NCBI GenBank assembly: GCA_024220505.1
Contig: JAKZZE010000014.1
Location: forward strand, 1 to 64,000
DNA length: 64,000 nt
Source of the DNA: Rhizopus arrhizus
Taxonomy: Eukaryota; Mucoromycota; Mucoromycetes; Mucorales; Rhizopodaceae
Reading direction: 5' to 3'
The translations under genes were made by a program, and so were the position numbers. Under the pieces are notes generated by a model. That model saw only the letters and a program-made list of their open reading frames with translations. It searched no databases and was not told the origin of the DNA. This document shows, piece after piece, positions 1 to 9,730 of this stretch (its first letter is position 1; the number at the start of each line of letters is the position of its first letter).

Positions 1-1475
1 CCCTTGGCTTTTGTGGTTGATCTCCTAACTCTTTCTCGTGTGCCTTTGCTTGGTTTTTCGTATGGAATGCTGGTAGTGACTTCAGGTGGGTACTCTGGTC
101 TTACAGCTGCATATAAATCGTGTGTAAAGGGTGGTGAATAAGTTTCGCTTTGAGTGAGGAGCGCATTGAGATTGTGGGGTTGATTATTAATGGATTTGTT
201 ATATTTCTGGTTATTCGATTGACCATTACTTTCATTTTTGAAAGCAACCGAACCAACTAGTTTTTTGACTGGGTAGGCTGTTGTGTTTGAGGTTGTTGCG
301 GGAGCGGTCTGTTATTTTGCGGACGGTAAGTTTGATTATTAAAGTTATTTCTGTTTCGTCCTTGATTACTATAATCTTGTCTTCCGTAATTATTATCATT
401 ACGTTGGTAACCATTGTTATTATAAGTATTATTATATAGTCGTTATTGTTGTAACCGTTATTGTTATTTTGATGTTGATTCTGATAATTATCATTGTAGC
501 GATTACGCCGATTGTAATTTCTAACAGGGCTTTGATACTGCTGTTGATTACCCAATTCATTTCGGATGGTTTGTTGAATAAGATTGACCAGATCCTGTTG
601 AGGATTAGGTTGACTAGGATATGTTCCATTGTTCCTTTGAACTTGATGAGGATAATTTTGGGCATGATAATTATTACGAGTGATTTCCAATGTTGATAGT
701 TGATTAGGCCCAGTTACAATTTGAGGGTTAGGCATTACAGTGTTAACCATTCCGTAAGGATGTAAGTTAGAGATTGGGATTGCTTGAGCAGGCCTTTCGT
801 TTGTATCAATCAACTCTATATTATGATCATTTGATGGGTATCTCTGATGATAAACACCATCGTCATGATATATGAGAGCGTTGTTTACATTTCTTGGTAT
901 GAATGGGTTGTCGACCATTGCGATCTTGCGAGGGCGATTTGCGTTCCACCATCCTTCTGCATGGTTTAACCAATCTTGAAATGTTCTAGCACTGCTTTGT
1001 ATACAAAATTGTTTGATATCCCTTATAAACCTGCGCGAAAGCGGCTTTCGATTACGGCTTCACTAGTAATGTTGGCCAAATCAGCGGCTTCACGTAATCT
1101 TGAAAGGAATATTTGAGGATGTTCTTGATCTCCTTGGATCATATCATTGAATTCCAATTCATAATTCTGAATTAATTCAGGAGTAATATAATGACTCTTC
1201 AAATGTTCCATAGCTTCATCGTAAGTCACTTGAGGATGATCCTTGAGTATAGTTTTTTCAAAGTAGATCTTAGCAGCTCTACGTAATTGAGATTTGAGAA
1301 TAGCGAGTTTGCGATTGTCACTATGTGTGTTGCTGAGCACAAGGTAGGAATCCAGTAGCTCTTGAAAATGACGGAAGTCTTCGCCTTCATAGCCATAGAA
1401 TTCGATTAATTTAGGACGGTATCCTTGGATTTGGTTGCTATTTTGCACCAACGCGATAGGTTCTGTTGTTGCCAT
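1..1475 (-). pseudogene. Gag region of an LTR retrotransposon, frame-broken, running off the left edge
   Basis: The first frame (1475 to 1023) encodes a Gag-like capsid segment beginning MATTEPIALVQ and containing a retrotransposon-gag style helix block (FYGYEGEDFRHFQELLDSYL). Reading then needs a one-base shift near 1029 to continue as FIRDIKQF...WLNHAEGWW, another near 440 inside an Asn/Gln-rich tail, and a third near 275. Below that point an open frame continues to base 1, so more gag or pol lies outside the window. No CCHC knuckle, protease or RT motif is visible here. Gag packages element RNA in virus-like particles in the cytoplasm. Three frame changes in one gene point to a dead copy rather than programmed frameshifting. 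Assignment to Ty3-like elements is inference from the Gag style and the LTR/PBS arrangement. Confidence 0.75.
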
Positions 1476-1594
1476 TGTTGAGAGTAAATGTTTTGATATT
1501 GTTGATTCGATTTTGAGTAAGTTCTTTCGATTAGTTTGATAGATTTCTTGATTTGATTTAATTTCTTGATTTAATTCGATTTATTGATTTAATT

Positions 1595-1612
1595 CCCTCG
1601 TAGTGACCACCA
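1595..1612 (-). other. Putative tRNA primer-binding site of the LTR element
   Basis: Directly after the inner edge of the LTR, the minus strand reads TGGTGGTCACTACGAGGG, starting with the TGG expected for complementarity to a tRNA 3' CCA end. Its place between LTR and gag is where a PBS should be. The matching tRNA was not identified. Confidence 0.45.
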
Positions 1613-1614
1613 AA

Positions 1615-2336
1615 TGTAATTTTTTTGTTGCTTCATGGCTTGTAAGAGTTAACGGTTTTGAAATAGAGTAAAGTTGACGAAAGTGAATAAAAAAAAAATA
1701 AGAGTTGGGTAAAGTATTGGTATTAAATTCGTTTGTAAGTGACCACCAGATCTTGTTAAGTAGATCAAACTTGCTTGTAATAAGGTAACTTGATAAGAGT
1801 TTTAAGAATGTTTACAATGAAGATAATTGACTTCAAGGGACTTGTCTTGCTTGTATTTTAAGAGTATTATACCAAAAGATTCAGGGATAAAGATACTTGA
1901 TTTATTGGATAAAATATATTTAAGATAAGTAAAGTTAAAATGTATATGTCAAGAGAAGTGAAGTAAAATAAAAATAAAAACTTGTCTATTTTATAGACAA
2001 AGAAAAATAAAGTTTCATTTTTGATATAAGGTTTGATTTCGATATAAGGTTTGATTTCAATATAAGGTTTGATTCGATATAAAGTTTGATTTTGAAATAA
2101 AGTTCAAAAAAAGAATAAGGTTCAAAATTAAAAATCACAAACCGCAGCCATTGCTGGTGTTTATGTTGTAATCTTCGTTACAGTACCTTCGGGTCAAAAA
2201 TTAAAGTCTGCATCTTTACAATACTTTTGTTAATTAATATAAAAAGACTATTGGTGATCAACCACGACAAAAGTTTGCTGCATTGTGTTACAACACTATA
2301 AAAAGTGTATTCGTGATCAAACACGACACAATTACA
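1615..2336 (-). repeat. 5' LTR (722 bp) of the broken retrotransposon
   Basis: The segment begins TGTAATT and ends AATTACA on the plus strand, a perfect 7-base terminal inverted repeat of TG...CA type. It lies just outside the putative primer-binding site and gag, in minus orientation. Inside are tandem units of about 18 bp built on gatataaggtttgattt (roughly 2020-2110) and a diverged direct duplication (2238-2270 and 2297-2329). The partner LTR is outside the window, so target duplication and age cannot be judged. The outer end is only 19 bases from the 3' end of the tRNA-Glu gene, fitting insertion next to a Pol III gene. Confidence 0.65.
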
Positions 2337-2355
2337 CAAACTAACGTAATCTCTT

Positions 2356-2428
2356 TTCCCCAACGGGGAATCGAACCCCGGCCATGTCGGTGAAAGCGAC
2401 AGATCCTAGCCACTGGACCATTGAGGGA
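2356..2428 (-). tRNA. tRNA-Glu (anticodon TTC)
   Basis: A 73-nt cloverleaf can be folded: acceptor TCCCTCA/TTGGGGA with one T-G wobble and one C-T mismatch, D-arm with the A-box TGGTCCAGTGG, anticodon stem TGTCG/CGACA with loop CTTTCAC (anticodon TTC), and T-arm CGGGG-TTCGATT-CCCCG containing the B-box GGTTCGATTCC. No intron is present. The usual T-run terminator is missing directly downstream: the first run of at least four T on the minus strand is about 50 nt away, inside the LTR (2300-2304). The gene sits between an LTR element and a LINE. The acceptor mismatch leaves some doubt about function. Confidence 0.9.
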
Positions 2429-3708
2429 ACTACATAATCTTTATTTCGTGTTTTCGATTGTTATACCAATTTTCGGCTAAACAATCACCCGTACACACTT
2501 CTTTAAAGAAAAACCCTTCTATCCAAAATTAGTTCAATCAATCCATCCACAGTAAATACTTCTTTACAAGTCTCACCTTCTGAAGTCCAAAATCCATCAA
2601 GATATCCAGAAAAGACTTCTTTACTCAACACCAAGAACAGCAACAGCATCAACAAACAAGCTCCCGCTTCCCCTGAGCCATCTGCCGCTACTAAGCGCAC
2701 CCTCGCCGATCGATCTCCGCCAATTTTCCCCGCTGACCTCGCGCGACAACCTTCCGGCAAACCCAAGGTTGATATGGACATCAACTACATCACGAACCCC
2801 ACTCTTATGGGCCAACCTGACCTCAACTTTGGACCTACCACCACTCCTCACCAACCTGTCCTCAGCATCACTGGTCCTATGGATTTTGGTGTTCCTCATG
2901 GTACACCTGATTGGTTTCAGCCAATCATGGCTATGATTACCAGCCAAGGCCAACGCCTAGCCCAGCTAGAATCCCTTCTCAAGGAAAATCAGGCCTTGAG
3001 AACTGATCTTGCGACTGCACAACGTCGCATCAAGGAATTGGAGTCAACTGTCACTCCTACTACTACTGCTTCAACTCCCTTGGATACTCCTAAGCCTGCT
3101 GGATCCGAGGCTTCCAAGTGGAAATCTTCTGCCTCTCCTCCTACCACTGCTCCTGTAGCTACCACCCCCTCGTTCGGTACTGTTGCCCGTAGAGGTAAGA
3201 GTGCCACTCCAGCAACCACCACTAAGAACAGCACTCGCGCTCGTACGGCACCTACCAAGCGCCAAATTCAAGTGGCTGCCCGTACTTTCCTCCCTCCCTC
3301 AACAAATACTGGGTATCAGTATTTATACTTGCCCTGTCGATTCAGAGAATCAGTGACAAACGTTCGCAAGAAATTCGGCATGCTCGGTCTTGAGAACTGG
3401 CGCATCCTTGATATATACCACCCCACCCACCGTGTCGTTGCTTTGCTTGTACACAACGAATATGCCTCGACTGTCATCAACAAGCTTGATACAGCTGGTA
3501 TCAAGCAAATCACCGATTTCAACCCTCGCAATCCTTCCCATCTCCGTGATATCAAGTACCAAGACCTCCCTGACACGGATAAACAAACCAAAATGGAACA
3601 GATCCACACTTCTCATTTACTCACTGCCTTGGATCGTATGCGTCCCACTGTTCGTCCTGCGGTTGCCCGTGATTTCATTAACAAGAAATGGATCACCATC
3701 CAAAACTA

Positions 3709-3920
3709 CAGTTGTTGGAATAATTGTTCGGATGTTTTGCAATTTTATACTTTTCGCTTTTTATCTCTGCAATCAGATTGGATAGAGCTACTTACAATAC
3801 CTCATTAGAAAGCGACAGTTTTCATGTATAACATATAAAAATTTAAGGTTATGGGATTATTTCCATATATAGTAAGGTCAAATTGCGTCAAGCATATGCA
3901 TTCGAACAATTTTTCCAACT
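3709..3920 (+). repeat. Left TIR (212 bp) of the Tc1-like element
   Basis: Inverted copy of 5143-5354. The outer tip CAGTTGTTGGAATAATTG and the inner edge, read inward-out as CAGTTGGAAAAATTGTTCG, resemble each other, so the TIR itself has inverted ends. Confidence 0.93.
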
Positions 3921-3934
3921 GAATCATCTTTTAT

Positions 3935-4965
3935 TTAATATCGTGTATAATCGCCTTTAGCCTTAATGACTGCTCTACAACGAGCTGGCATACTCTTGAT
4001 ATATGCTTGGCATTGCTCTCTGGTAAAAGAGTTCCATTCTTTCTCGGTTCTAGACGAGAGATCATGCACCCCTTTAGCCCTACCTTCGTACAAACTCAGT
4101 CTCAACTTTAGATGGTGCCAGAGATGCTCTATAGAATTCAAATCAGGAATTTGAGCTGGCCAATTGAAGGTGTGCTCTTCTTTAAACCCATTTTCTTTAA
4201 ACCAAGCACGAGCAAGCTTCAATGTGTGCTTAGGATCGTTATCTTGTTGAAATAGATAGCCTCCTGCTTGTAGCCATAGTAGTTCAGACTGTCTATCAGT
4301 GTAGTTGACAGGATATGAACATAATCTGATGCCTTCATAGTACCGTCCTCAATTGCGCAGGCATATCCAGGACCATCCCATGTCATACAACCCCAAAGCA
4401 TCACACTGCCAGCTCCTCCTTTGACTGTAAGGTCAAGATGATGAAGTTGTAATTTGTCACCAGGTCTTCTCCAAAAGTATTTACAACCATCCGAGCCCCA
4501 AACATTAATCTTGGTCTCATCAGAGAACACCATACGCCTCCAGTCATCTTCTGTCCAATCTTTGTGAGCTTTAGCCCATTTTAGTCTAGCTTCCATGTGT
4601 GATTTTTTGAGGAGAGGTTTTTTCTTCTTAATTTGGGTACTGAAACCCATGTTGTGAAGCATTTTTACTGTACCAAAATAGCCTATCTTATAGCCAATGC
4701 TGTTTAAATATGACCATACGCTTTTTGCTGTTTGAAGTGAACCATCTATAAGTTCTCTCTTCAAGTAATTCTTTGTCGTTGAGCTTATAGTAGTCTTTCT
4801 ACCAGCATGACCTCGAGTACGTTTAGGTGCATACAAGTTCTTGTACTTGCTCAAAGTGGACCTTGATACTCCTGGAACTCGTTTCATGATTTCTGAGTAT
4901 GATAAACCCTTTTTCAACAACGACCGGATGCTTTCTTGCTTGCTACGAGATAAAGGGTGTACCAT
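3935..4965 (-). pseudogene. Tc1-like DDE transposase, one-base frameshift before the second catalytic Asp
   Basis: The N-terminal part has a helix-turn-helix of Tc1/pogo type (SYSEIMKRVPGVSRSTLSKYK) followed by a transposase core with VFSDETKINVWGSDG, the first catalytic Asp. Start is taken at MVHPLSRSK (4965) rather than the longer open frame. Near 4250 the frame breaks: the expected FQQDNDPKHT sits one base out of phase, and the rest, including IPDLNSIEHLW with the catalytic Glu, continues in another frame to a stop at 3935. Counting from the visible residues, Asp to Glu spacing is about 37, so a DD37E-like subgroup is possible. The protein would cut at TIR ends and paste into TA sites. This copy cannot make full-length enzyme without recoding. 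Confidence 0.88.
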
Positions 4966-5142
4966 GATATAAAGAAGTATAGGCTGTACAAGATAGAAAG
5001 GAAACACTGCAAAATCCAGCCTTATTTATATATTTTAAGCTCTGACTAAAAGCAAAAGCGCTATTTCATTATTACGTCATTTTGTAATGCTGTATTTGTG
5101 ACGTCAGAAACGCCAATGATATCATCATTATAGAATGCATTG

Positions 5143-5354
5143 AGTTGGAAAAATTGTTCGAATGCATATGCTTGACGCAATTTGACCTTACTATATATGG
5201 AAATAATCCCATAACCTTAAATTTTTATATGTTATACATGAAAACTGTCGCTTTCTAATGAGGTATTGTAAGTAGCTCTATCCAATCTGATTGCAGAGAT
5301 AAAAAGCGAAAAGTATAAAATTGCAAAACATCCGAACAATTATTCCAACAACTG
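5143..5354 (-). repeat. Right TIR (212 bp) of the Tc1-like element
   Basis: Inverted copy of 3709-3920 with very few differences, ending at the TA target duplication. It shows the same inner and outer tip similarity as the left copy. Confidence 0.93.
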
Positions 5355-5503
5355 TATATGGACCTGCTCAAGAAACCTTCCTCCTCTCCTTTGCAAGATA
5401 CACCTGTTGACACCGACATGGATGATGCCCCTCTCCTTCCTCCTGCAAGCCCAAAGGCTGCTCAACCTGTTCCTACTGGTGGTGGTGAACCAGACAAACA
5501 GTT

Positions 5504-8500
5504 ATGAATCAGGTAAATACTGATAATATGAATAACAATAATATATGCCTCCCTTCCACTCCTTTCACTATGCCAAACAATATGCTTACTATGACCTTAT
5601 GGAACTCCAATGGATGTGCTCGCCACACCATTGAAGCTGTTACTAACTCCCTTCCTTTTACTCACTTATTGTTTCTAACTGAGACGTGGCTATTGTCCCC
5701 GTTGAAGTTTCTCACCGATTGGAAACAATACCACACATATGCAGTACCAGTTGACAACACTTTCCGTGGTGAAATGGGCATCAGTCTCCTGGTTCATCCA
5801 GACTGCCCCTATGAAGTCACTCATTTTCCTTCCGCCTCTCCTTATGTTCTCACTTGTCAAGTCTCCAACCTGTTGATTCACTGTTTATACCTGCCACCAG
5901 CACTATCAGTTGATGAAGCAATGGAAGTACTTGACAATTTACCGACACAAACTCATCCCTCACAACACAACACCATTATTTGCGGTGACTTTAATGCAAG
6001 ACATCGTGAATTACTTGGTGACTTCCGCACTACTCCTCGAGGTACTGCTCTTACCGACTGGATCACTGAAAATGGAATACGCTGTTGGAATGCTGAACTC
6101 GCCTTTGGTGTTCCCACGTACAATTCTCATACAAGATTCAGTTCCATGACAGGTAGACATTTTCAAAGTGTTATTGACCTTTTCCTTAGCACTTCCGAGC
6201 TCCACAGTGCACAATTGAGTGTCCATGACGATCTTTCCCTTGGATCTGATCATAGTCCTCTGTCTCTCTCTTGTCTTGTGCCTCCCCCTCCGCCTCCTTC
6301 TAGTCATCCTCGTCTGCTCTGGAACCTAAGTAGATTATTCGAACATGATTGTACCTATGTGCATTTATTCAAGGATAAGATACGACCGTTCCTTCAGTTG
6401 CTTCAAGAATATACCTCTGCAGATGGTGTCTACACCTCTGTACGTCCCGATCTTGATGCACTGACTCTTCAGTTCAATGAGATTATCCAGTCTAGTTTGG
6501 ATCAGTCCGTTGGCCGCAAGAGCCCCAAAAGTCGTCACCATGCTTGGTTCTGGACAGCCGATCTGCAGGCCGCATTTGACCATCGCGAGTCTTGTAGACG
6601 TGCTTGGAAACGAGCCTCTGGTCCCAGTAAAGCAGCAAGATGGACTGACTACACTTTGGCATGCTCGCGGTACAAGTCAGAGCTTCGTCGTCGACGTCGT
6701 TTTACTTGGAACCAGTTCTGCCACAAGTTGTCATATGGTCCTCTTGCTGATACTAACTCTATTGTACGTAGGATTAGGCGCAACCGTGTGGTTCAATCGC
6801 AGTTCTCTCACCCGGAAGGCCCTCGTGTTGCTGCCACAGTCATGGCAAGACATCTTCAACAGGTGTTCTCTGGTGCAAATCTGCCTGACACTCGATACCC
6901 TGCCCCTCCCATTCCTGACGGTCCTCATCCCATTGATGAAGCCAGCTGTCCAATTTTGACCAGTACAGTACGCCATGCTTTGTTGAAACGTCTCTCAAGA
7001 CGCAAAGCCCCTGGTGTCGATCATCTTCGTACTGAAATGCTGTTGCCGATTGCGGATGAGGTCGTCCCTGTCATCACTCTTCTCTTTCAACTTTGTTGGA
7101 AGTGGTCAGTTATTCCTTCTGAATGGTGTACTGCGCAAGTAGTCCCTATTTATAAAAAAGGAGATGCCTTAGACCCAGGTAATTATCGACCTATTTCTCT
7201 TACTTCAATCATGCGCAAGTTATTCGAACTCTGTATTCAAGATGAACTTGAAAATACTGCTCCTCCTCTGGATCCTGTGCAGGGTGGTTTTCGTCATCAT
7301 CGAAGTGCGCTCGATCAGGCTCTGTGTCTGCATGAGTTGTGTCGTCAACACACTATCGACCACTCGGGTGAACCACCTGTACTTGCCTTCCTTGACATTA
7401 AATCTGCTTATGATACCGTTGACCGTGCTATCGTGTGGCGTGCCCTCGAGACGCATGTGTCTGAACCCATGCTTGGTATCTTGCAATGCCTATTTGACCA
7501 GGTAAGTATTCAAGTACTACTCGGTGGTTACTCCTCTCCCTCCTTTTGGCCTCGTACCGGTGTATTACAAGGTTCAATCCTCTCTCCTTTCCTTTATTCC
7601 ATATACATCAACACTCTGCCAGCGGCTCTTCGTGATGTCCGTCTGCCCGTCTCAGCTCGGTATTACAGTTCTACGCCCCAACGTGAGTTCGGCGGCCTCT
7701 GGATCAACTGCTTACTGTATGCTGATGATGTGGTTCTTATTGCAGCTCCTGAGGTTATGCCAAAGTTGCTCATGAGAGCAGAGGATCACTCGCGCTCCCT
7801 TGGATACAGGTGGAATCCTGCCAAGTGTGTTGTGCTCAACTGCCCTAGCGACCATGGAGGACGTCGAATGAAGCTCTACGGGTCTCCCATACCCAAGGAA
7901 CCTTCGTTCTCTTATCTTGGCGTTCCTTTTAGTCCACAGGGAAAGATATCTACTGACCTATTAATTCGTAGGAATACAGCTTCTGCTCTGGCAGCTATGC
8001 GGTACACTCTGATGCCTATTGGTATCCGATCACCAAACTTTTCTCGTCTTACGGCCAGCCGTCTCTATGCAACGTTCATTAGATCAAAGTTTGAGTACGG
8101 TCTATGCCTATGTACCTTTACAATCAAGCAAATCGCCCTTTTAGAAAAAGCTCAAGACCAGTGTCTCCGTATGGCTTTCGGTGGTCATCGTACCGCCTCA
8201 ACCACTGTCTTCAAACACTTGGTCAACCTGCCCTCTATGAAAGAACGTTCAACCACCTTGGTGTTCAAGTTCATCCTACGAGTCCACTTCCTCCCTGAAG
8301 ATACACTCCTTTCGATACTTCGTTCATTCATCAATGATCTTCCACCCACCACTCGTACACGTTTCCGTTGGCCGACCTTATTGACGTCAAACTCGATATG
8401 GTCCAACCCAGCGTTAACTGAAAATCATGCTTCAACAGCTGACAAAATCAACTATCTCTCTTCTCCTGCCTCTGTTCGCCGTACTGTTGTTGCCTATCGC

Positions 8501-8797
8501 ACGCAAGTCCTTACAAGCATTTATCGAAAACCAAAACCTCCTGTCCTCCTGTCTGCCTGTCGGCCATACCTGGGTATTGACCCCATCCTCACTTTGCCCA
8601 TGTCGACATATGATCGCAGTCGCCTTGTTCGATGGCGTATGGGGTGGCTCCCTGGTCGTCCTAAAGCCTGCCGCTGCGGTCATACACATGCTTCCAGAGC
8701 GCATCTGCTGAACTGCCTCCGGGTAGCGACGCGTTTAGATGTTGCAATCAATACAAGGCCGAATCTGTTCTGTTCTGGTAAAGTAGTTAAGGAATAA
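5504..8797 (+). CDS. LINE ORF2: AP-like endonuclease and reverse transcriptase
   Basis: An open frame of 1,097 codons. The N-terminal endonuclease/exonuclease/phosphatase domain (about residues 25-255) shows LFLTETWL, IICGDFNARH and GSDHSPL. The reverse transcriptase (about 500-800) shows the motif block PGNYRPISLT, FLDIKSAYDTVDR, TGVLQGSILSPFLY and the catalytic YADDVVL. Near the C-terminus is a Cys/His motif (CRCGHTHASRAHLLNC). The last residues after about codon 1090 derive from LTR-like sequence, so the natural C-terminus and 3' UTR are missing. The start ATG overlaps the ORF1 stop (ATGA). The enzyme nicks target DNA and primes cDNA synthesis on the nick. Frame intact, but the element is defective because ORF1 is split and the 3' end is gone. 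Confidence 0.93.
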   Translation: MNQVNTDNMNNNNICLPSTPFTMPNNMLTMTLWNSNGCARHTIEAVTNSLPFTHLLFLTETWLLSPLKFLTDWKQYHTYAVPVDNTFRGEMGISLLVHPDCPYEVTHFPSASPYVLTCQVSNLLIHCLYLPPALSVDEAMEVLDNLPTQTHPSQHNTIICGDFNARHRELLGDFRTTPRGTALTDWITENGIRCWNAELAFGVPTYNSHTRFSSMTGRHFQSVIDLFLSTSELHSAQLSVHDDLSLGSDHSPLSLSCLVPPPPPPSSHPRLLWNLSRLFEHDCTYVHLFKDKIRPFLQLLQEYTSADGVYTSVRPDLDALTLQFNEIIQSSLDQSVGRKSPKSRHHAWFWTADLQAAFDHRESCRRAWKRASGPSKAARWTDYTLACSRYKSELRRRRRFTWNQFCHKLSYGPLADTNSIVRRIRRNRVVQSQFSHPEGPRVAATVMARHLQQVFSGANLPDTRYPAPPIPDGPHPIDEASCPILTSTVRHALLKRLSRRKAPGVDHLRTEMLLPIADEVVPVITLLFQLCWKWSVIPSEWCTAQVVPIYKKGDALDPGNYRPISLTSIMRKLFELCIQDELENTAPPLDPVQGGFRHHRSALDQALCLHELCRQHTIDHSGEPPVLAFLDIKSAYDTVDRAIVWRALETHVSEPMLGILQCLFDQVSIQVLLGGYSSPSFWPRTGVLQGSILSPFLYSIYINTLPAALRDVRLPVSARYYSSTPQREFGGLWINCLLYADDVVLIAAPEVMPKLLMRAEDHSRSLGYRWNPAKCVVLNCPSDHGGRRMKLYGSPIPKEPSFSYLGVPFSPQGKISTDLLIRRNTASALAAMRYTLMPIGIRSPNFSRLTASRLYATFIRSKFEYGLCLCTFTIKQIALLEKAQDQCLRMAFGGHRTASTTVFKHLVNLPSMKERSTTLVFKFILRVHFLPEDTLLSILRSFINDLPPTTRTRFRWPTLLTSNSIWSNPALTENHASTADKINYLSSPASVRRTVVAYRTQVLTSIYRKPKPPVLLSACRPYLGIDPILTLPMSTYDRSRLVRWRMGWLPGRPKACRCGHTHASRAHLLNCLRVATRLDVAINTRPNLFCSGKVVKE

Positions 8798-9730
8798 AAA
8801 TAAAACCAAAGAATACTTTTTGAGACTGAACTTTATTTAAGATAATCTTCATTGTTAAAAGGAAATCATTACAAAGTCTACTATTTATATTCTTCTATCA
8901 GTTGGCGGGTAAACGAGTTGTTATGAGCGTAGATCCAATAATTGACATGTTTGATTGAAGAATGATCACTGAGTCGATTATGAAAATTTTTAATTCATTG
9001 TTTTTATAGATCTTATTGTTCTTTAACTGATCTGGGAGAATTGTCCCGTCTTCATTGAGAGGAAAGATATATTTATATGAAATGCCTCCAGTCAGATCAA
9101 AGTTGACTAGGTACCTGATCCATTATTATTCATTTACAGAAATGATGAATAGTAAAGGTCATGACTTATTTGTTGTTCATGTTTACTTTATAGAATGAAT
9201 CTAATAGTGATAGTTTTATATAAAAAGAAGAAGATTATATTTTATTTAATAAAGATTTAAATTATTATCTTTTATCAATTTTAATATACTTGTTTTAGTT
9301 GTGATTATTCAATGTCTGTTATGATCAGACGCTGTTCTACAACAGTCATGACAAGACAATTCTAAACGACATTTAACAAACAATAGTAGTGTGGTATTTA
9401 CACATATAATAAAGTAATACTGTAAATTACTACGAACAATGATCATCCAAATTAGGAATATCGGACATTGTATTATGCCACGTCAAATAAAATCATATCC
9501 CGATCCACTCCAGAATATTCTAACAAGTTCCTGAATCAGGATTAATAATTACTTCTTGATAAAAGATGTTAAACAATACCAATCATATAATTAACGCATC
9601 GTCTAATATCGATTAATAATCAATAATCATATACTGTGAATACTATTATTTAGCCGTGAATAGAAAAGTATAAATACCCTCATATTTTTAACTTGAATAA
9701 AGGACAATCTACTTTGAGTCTCACTTATTT
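8776..9730 (+). repeat. LTR-like repeat, copy 1 (ends approximate)
   Basis: It starts TGGTAAAGTAG within the LINE ORF2 3' end and contains TACTTTTTGAGACTGAACTTTATTT. It carries a TATA-like AGTATAAATAC at about 9667 and AATAAAG near 9698, as in a plus-oriented LTR promoter and poly(A) signal. A diverged second copy starts at 10946 with the same opening and a shared internal block (atgtc...gatcag...tctacaaca at about 9311 and 11470). No coding sequence follows, so this is probably a solo or decayed LTR. The right boundary is a guess. Confidence 0.45.

Larger units (their letters stand above)
3709..5354 (-). mobile_element. Tc1/mariner-like DNA transposon with 212-bp TIRs, TA target duplication
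   Basis: The 1,646-bp element starts CAGTTGTTGG, ends CCAACAACTG, and is flanked by TA on both sides (3707-3708 and 5355-5356). The long TIRs are nearly identical. It carries one transposase gene on the minus strand, which is frameshifted. It inserted into LINE ORF1, so it is younger than that LINE copy. Confidence 0.93.
2774..5507 (+). pseudogene. LINE ORF1 protein, interrupted by transposon insertion
   Basis: The part 2774-3706 encodes about 311 residues: a Thr/Pro-rich protein with a short Leu/Gln coiled-coil (about residues 55-90), a basic Ser/Thr linker and a C-terminal domain typical of LINE ORF1 (YLYLPCRFRESVTNVRKKFG). A Tc1-like element then interrupts codon Tyr at the TA of AAC-TAC. 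If the element and one TA are removed in thought, the frame continues from 5357 through a Pro-rich tail to TGA at 5505-5507. That stop overlaps the ORF2 start (ATGA), suggesting termination-reinitiation in the intact element. The frame is also open upstream of 2774 back to about 2504 but without an ATG. ORF1 proteins bind element RNA and chaperone retrotransposition. The start choice is uncertain. Confidence 0.7.
2504..8775 (+). mobile_element. Non-LTR retrotransposon (LINE), ORF1 split by a Tc1-like element, 3' end lost
   Basis: A two-ORF LINE: ORF1 with a coiled-coil and low-complexity region, and ORF2 with endonuclease and reverse transcriptase. ORF1 is interrupted at 3708 by a TA-flanked transposon, and ORF2 ends prematurely where LTR-like sequence begins near 8776. 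The 5' end is uncertain; the ORF1 frame is open from about 2504, close to the 5' side of tRNA-Glu. Upper-strand codon use is more GC-rich than in the host genes nearby. A related, older fragment lies at 39195-40837. Confidence 0.85.
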
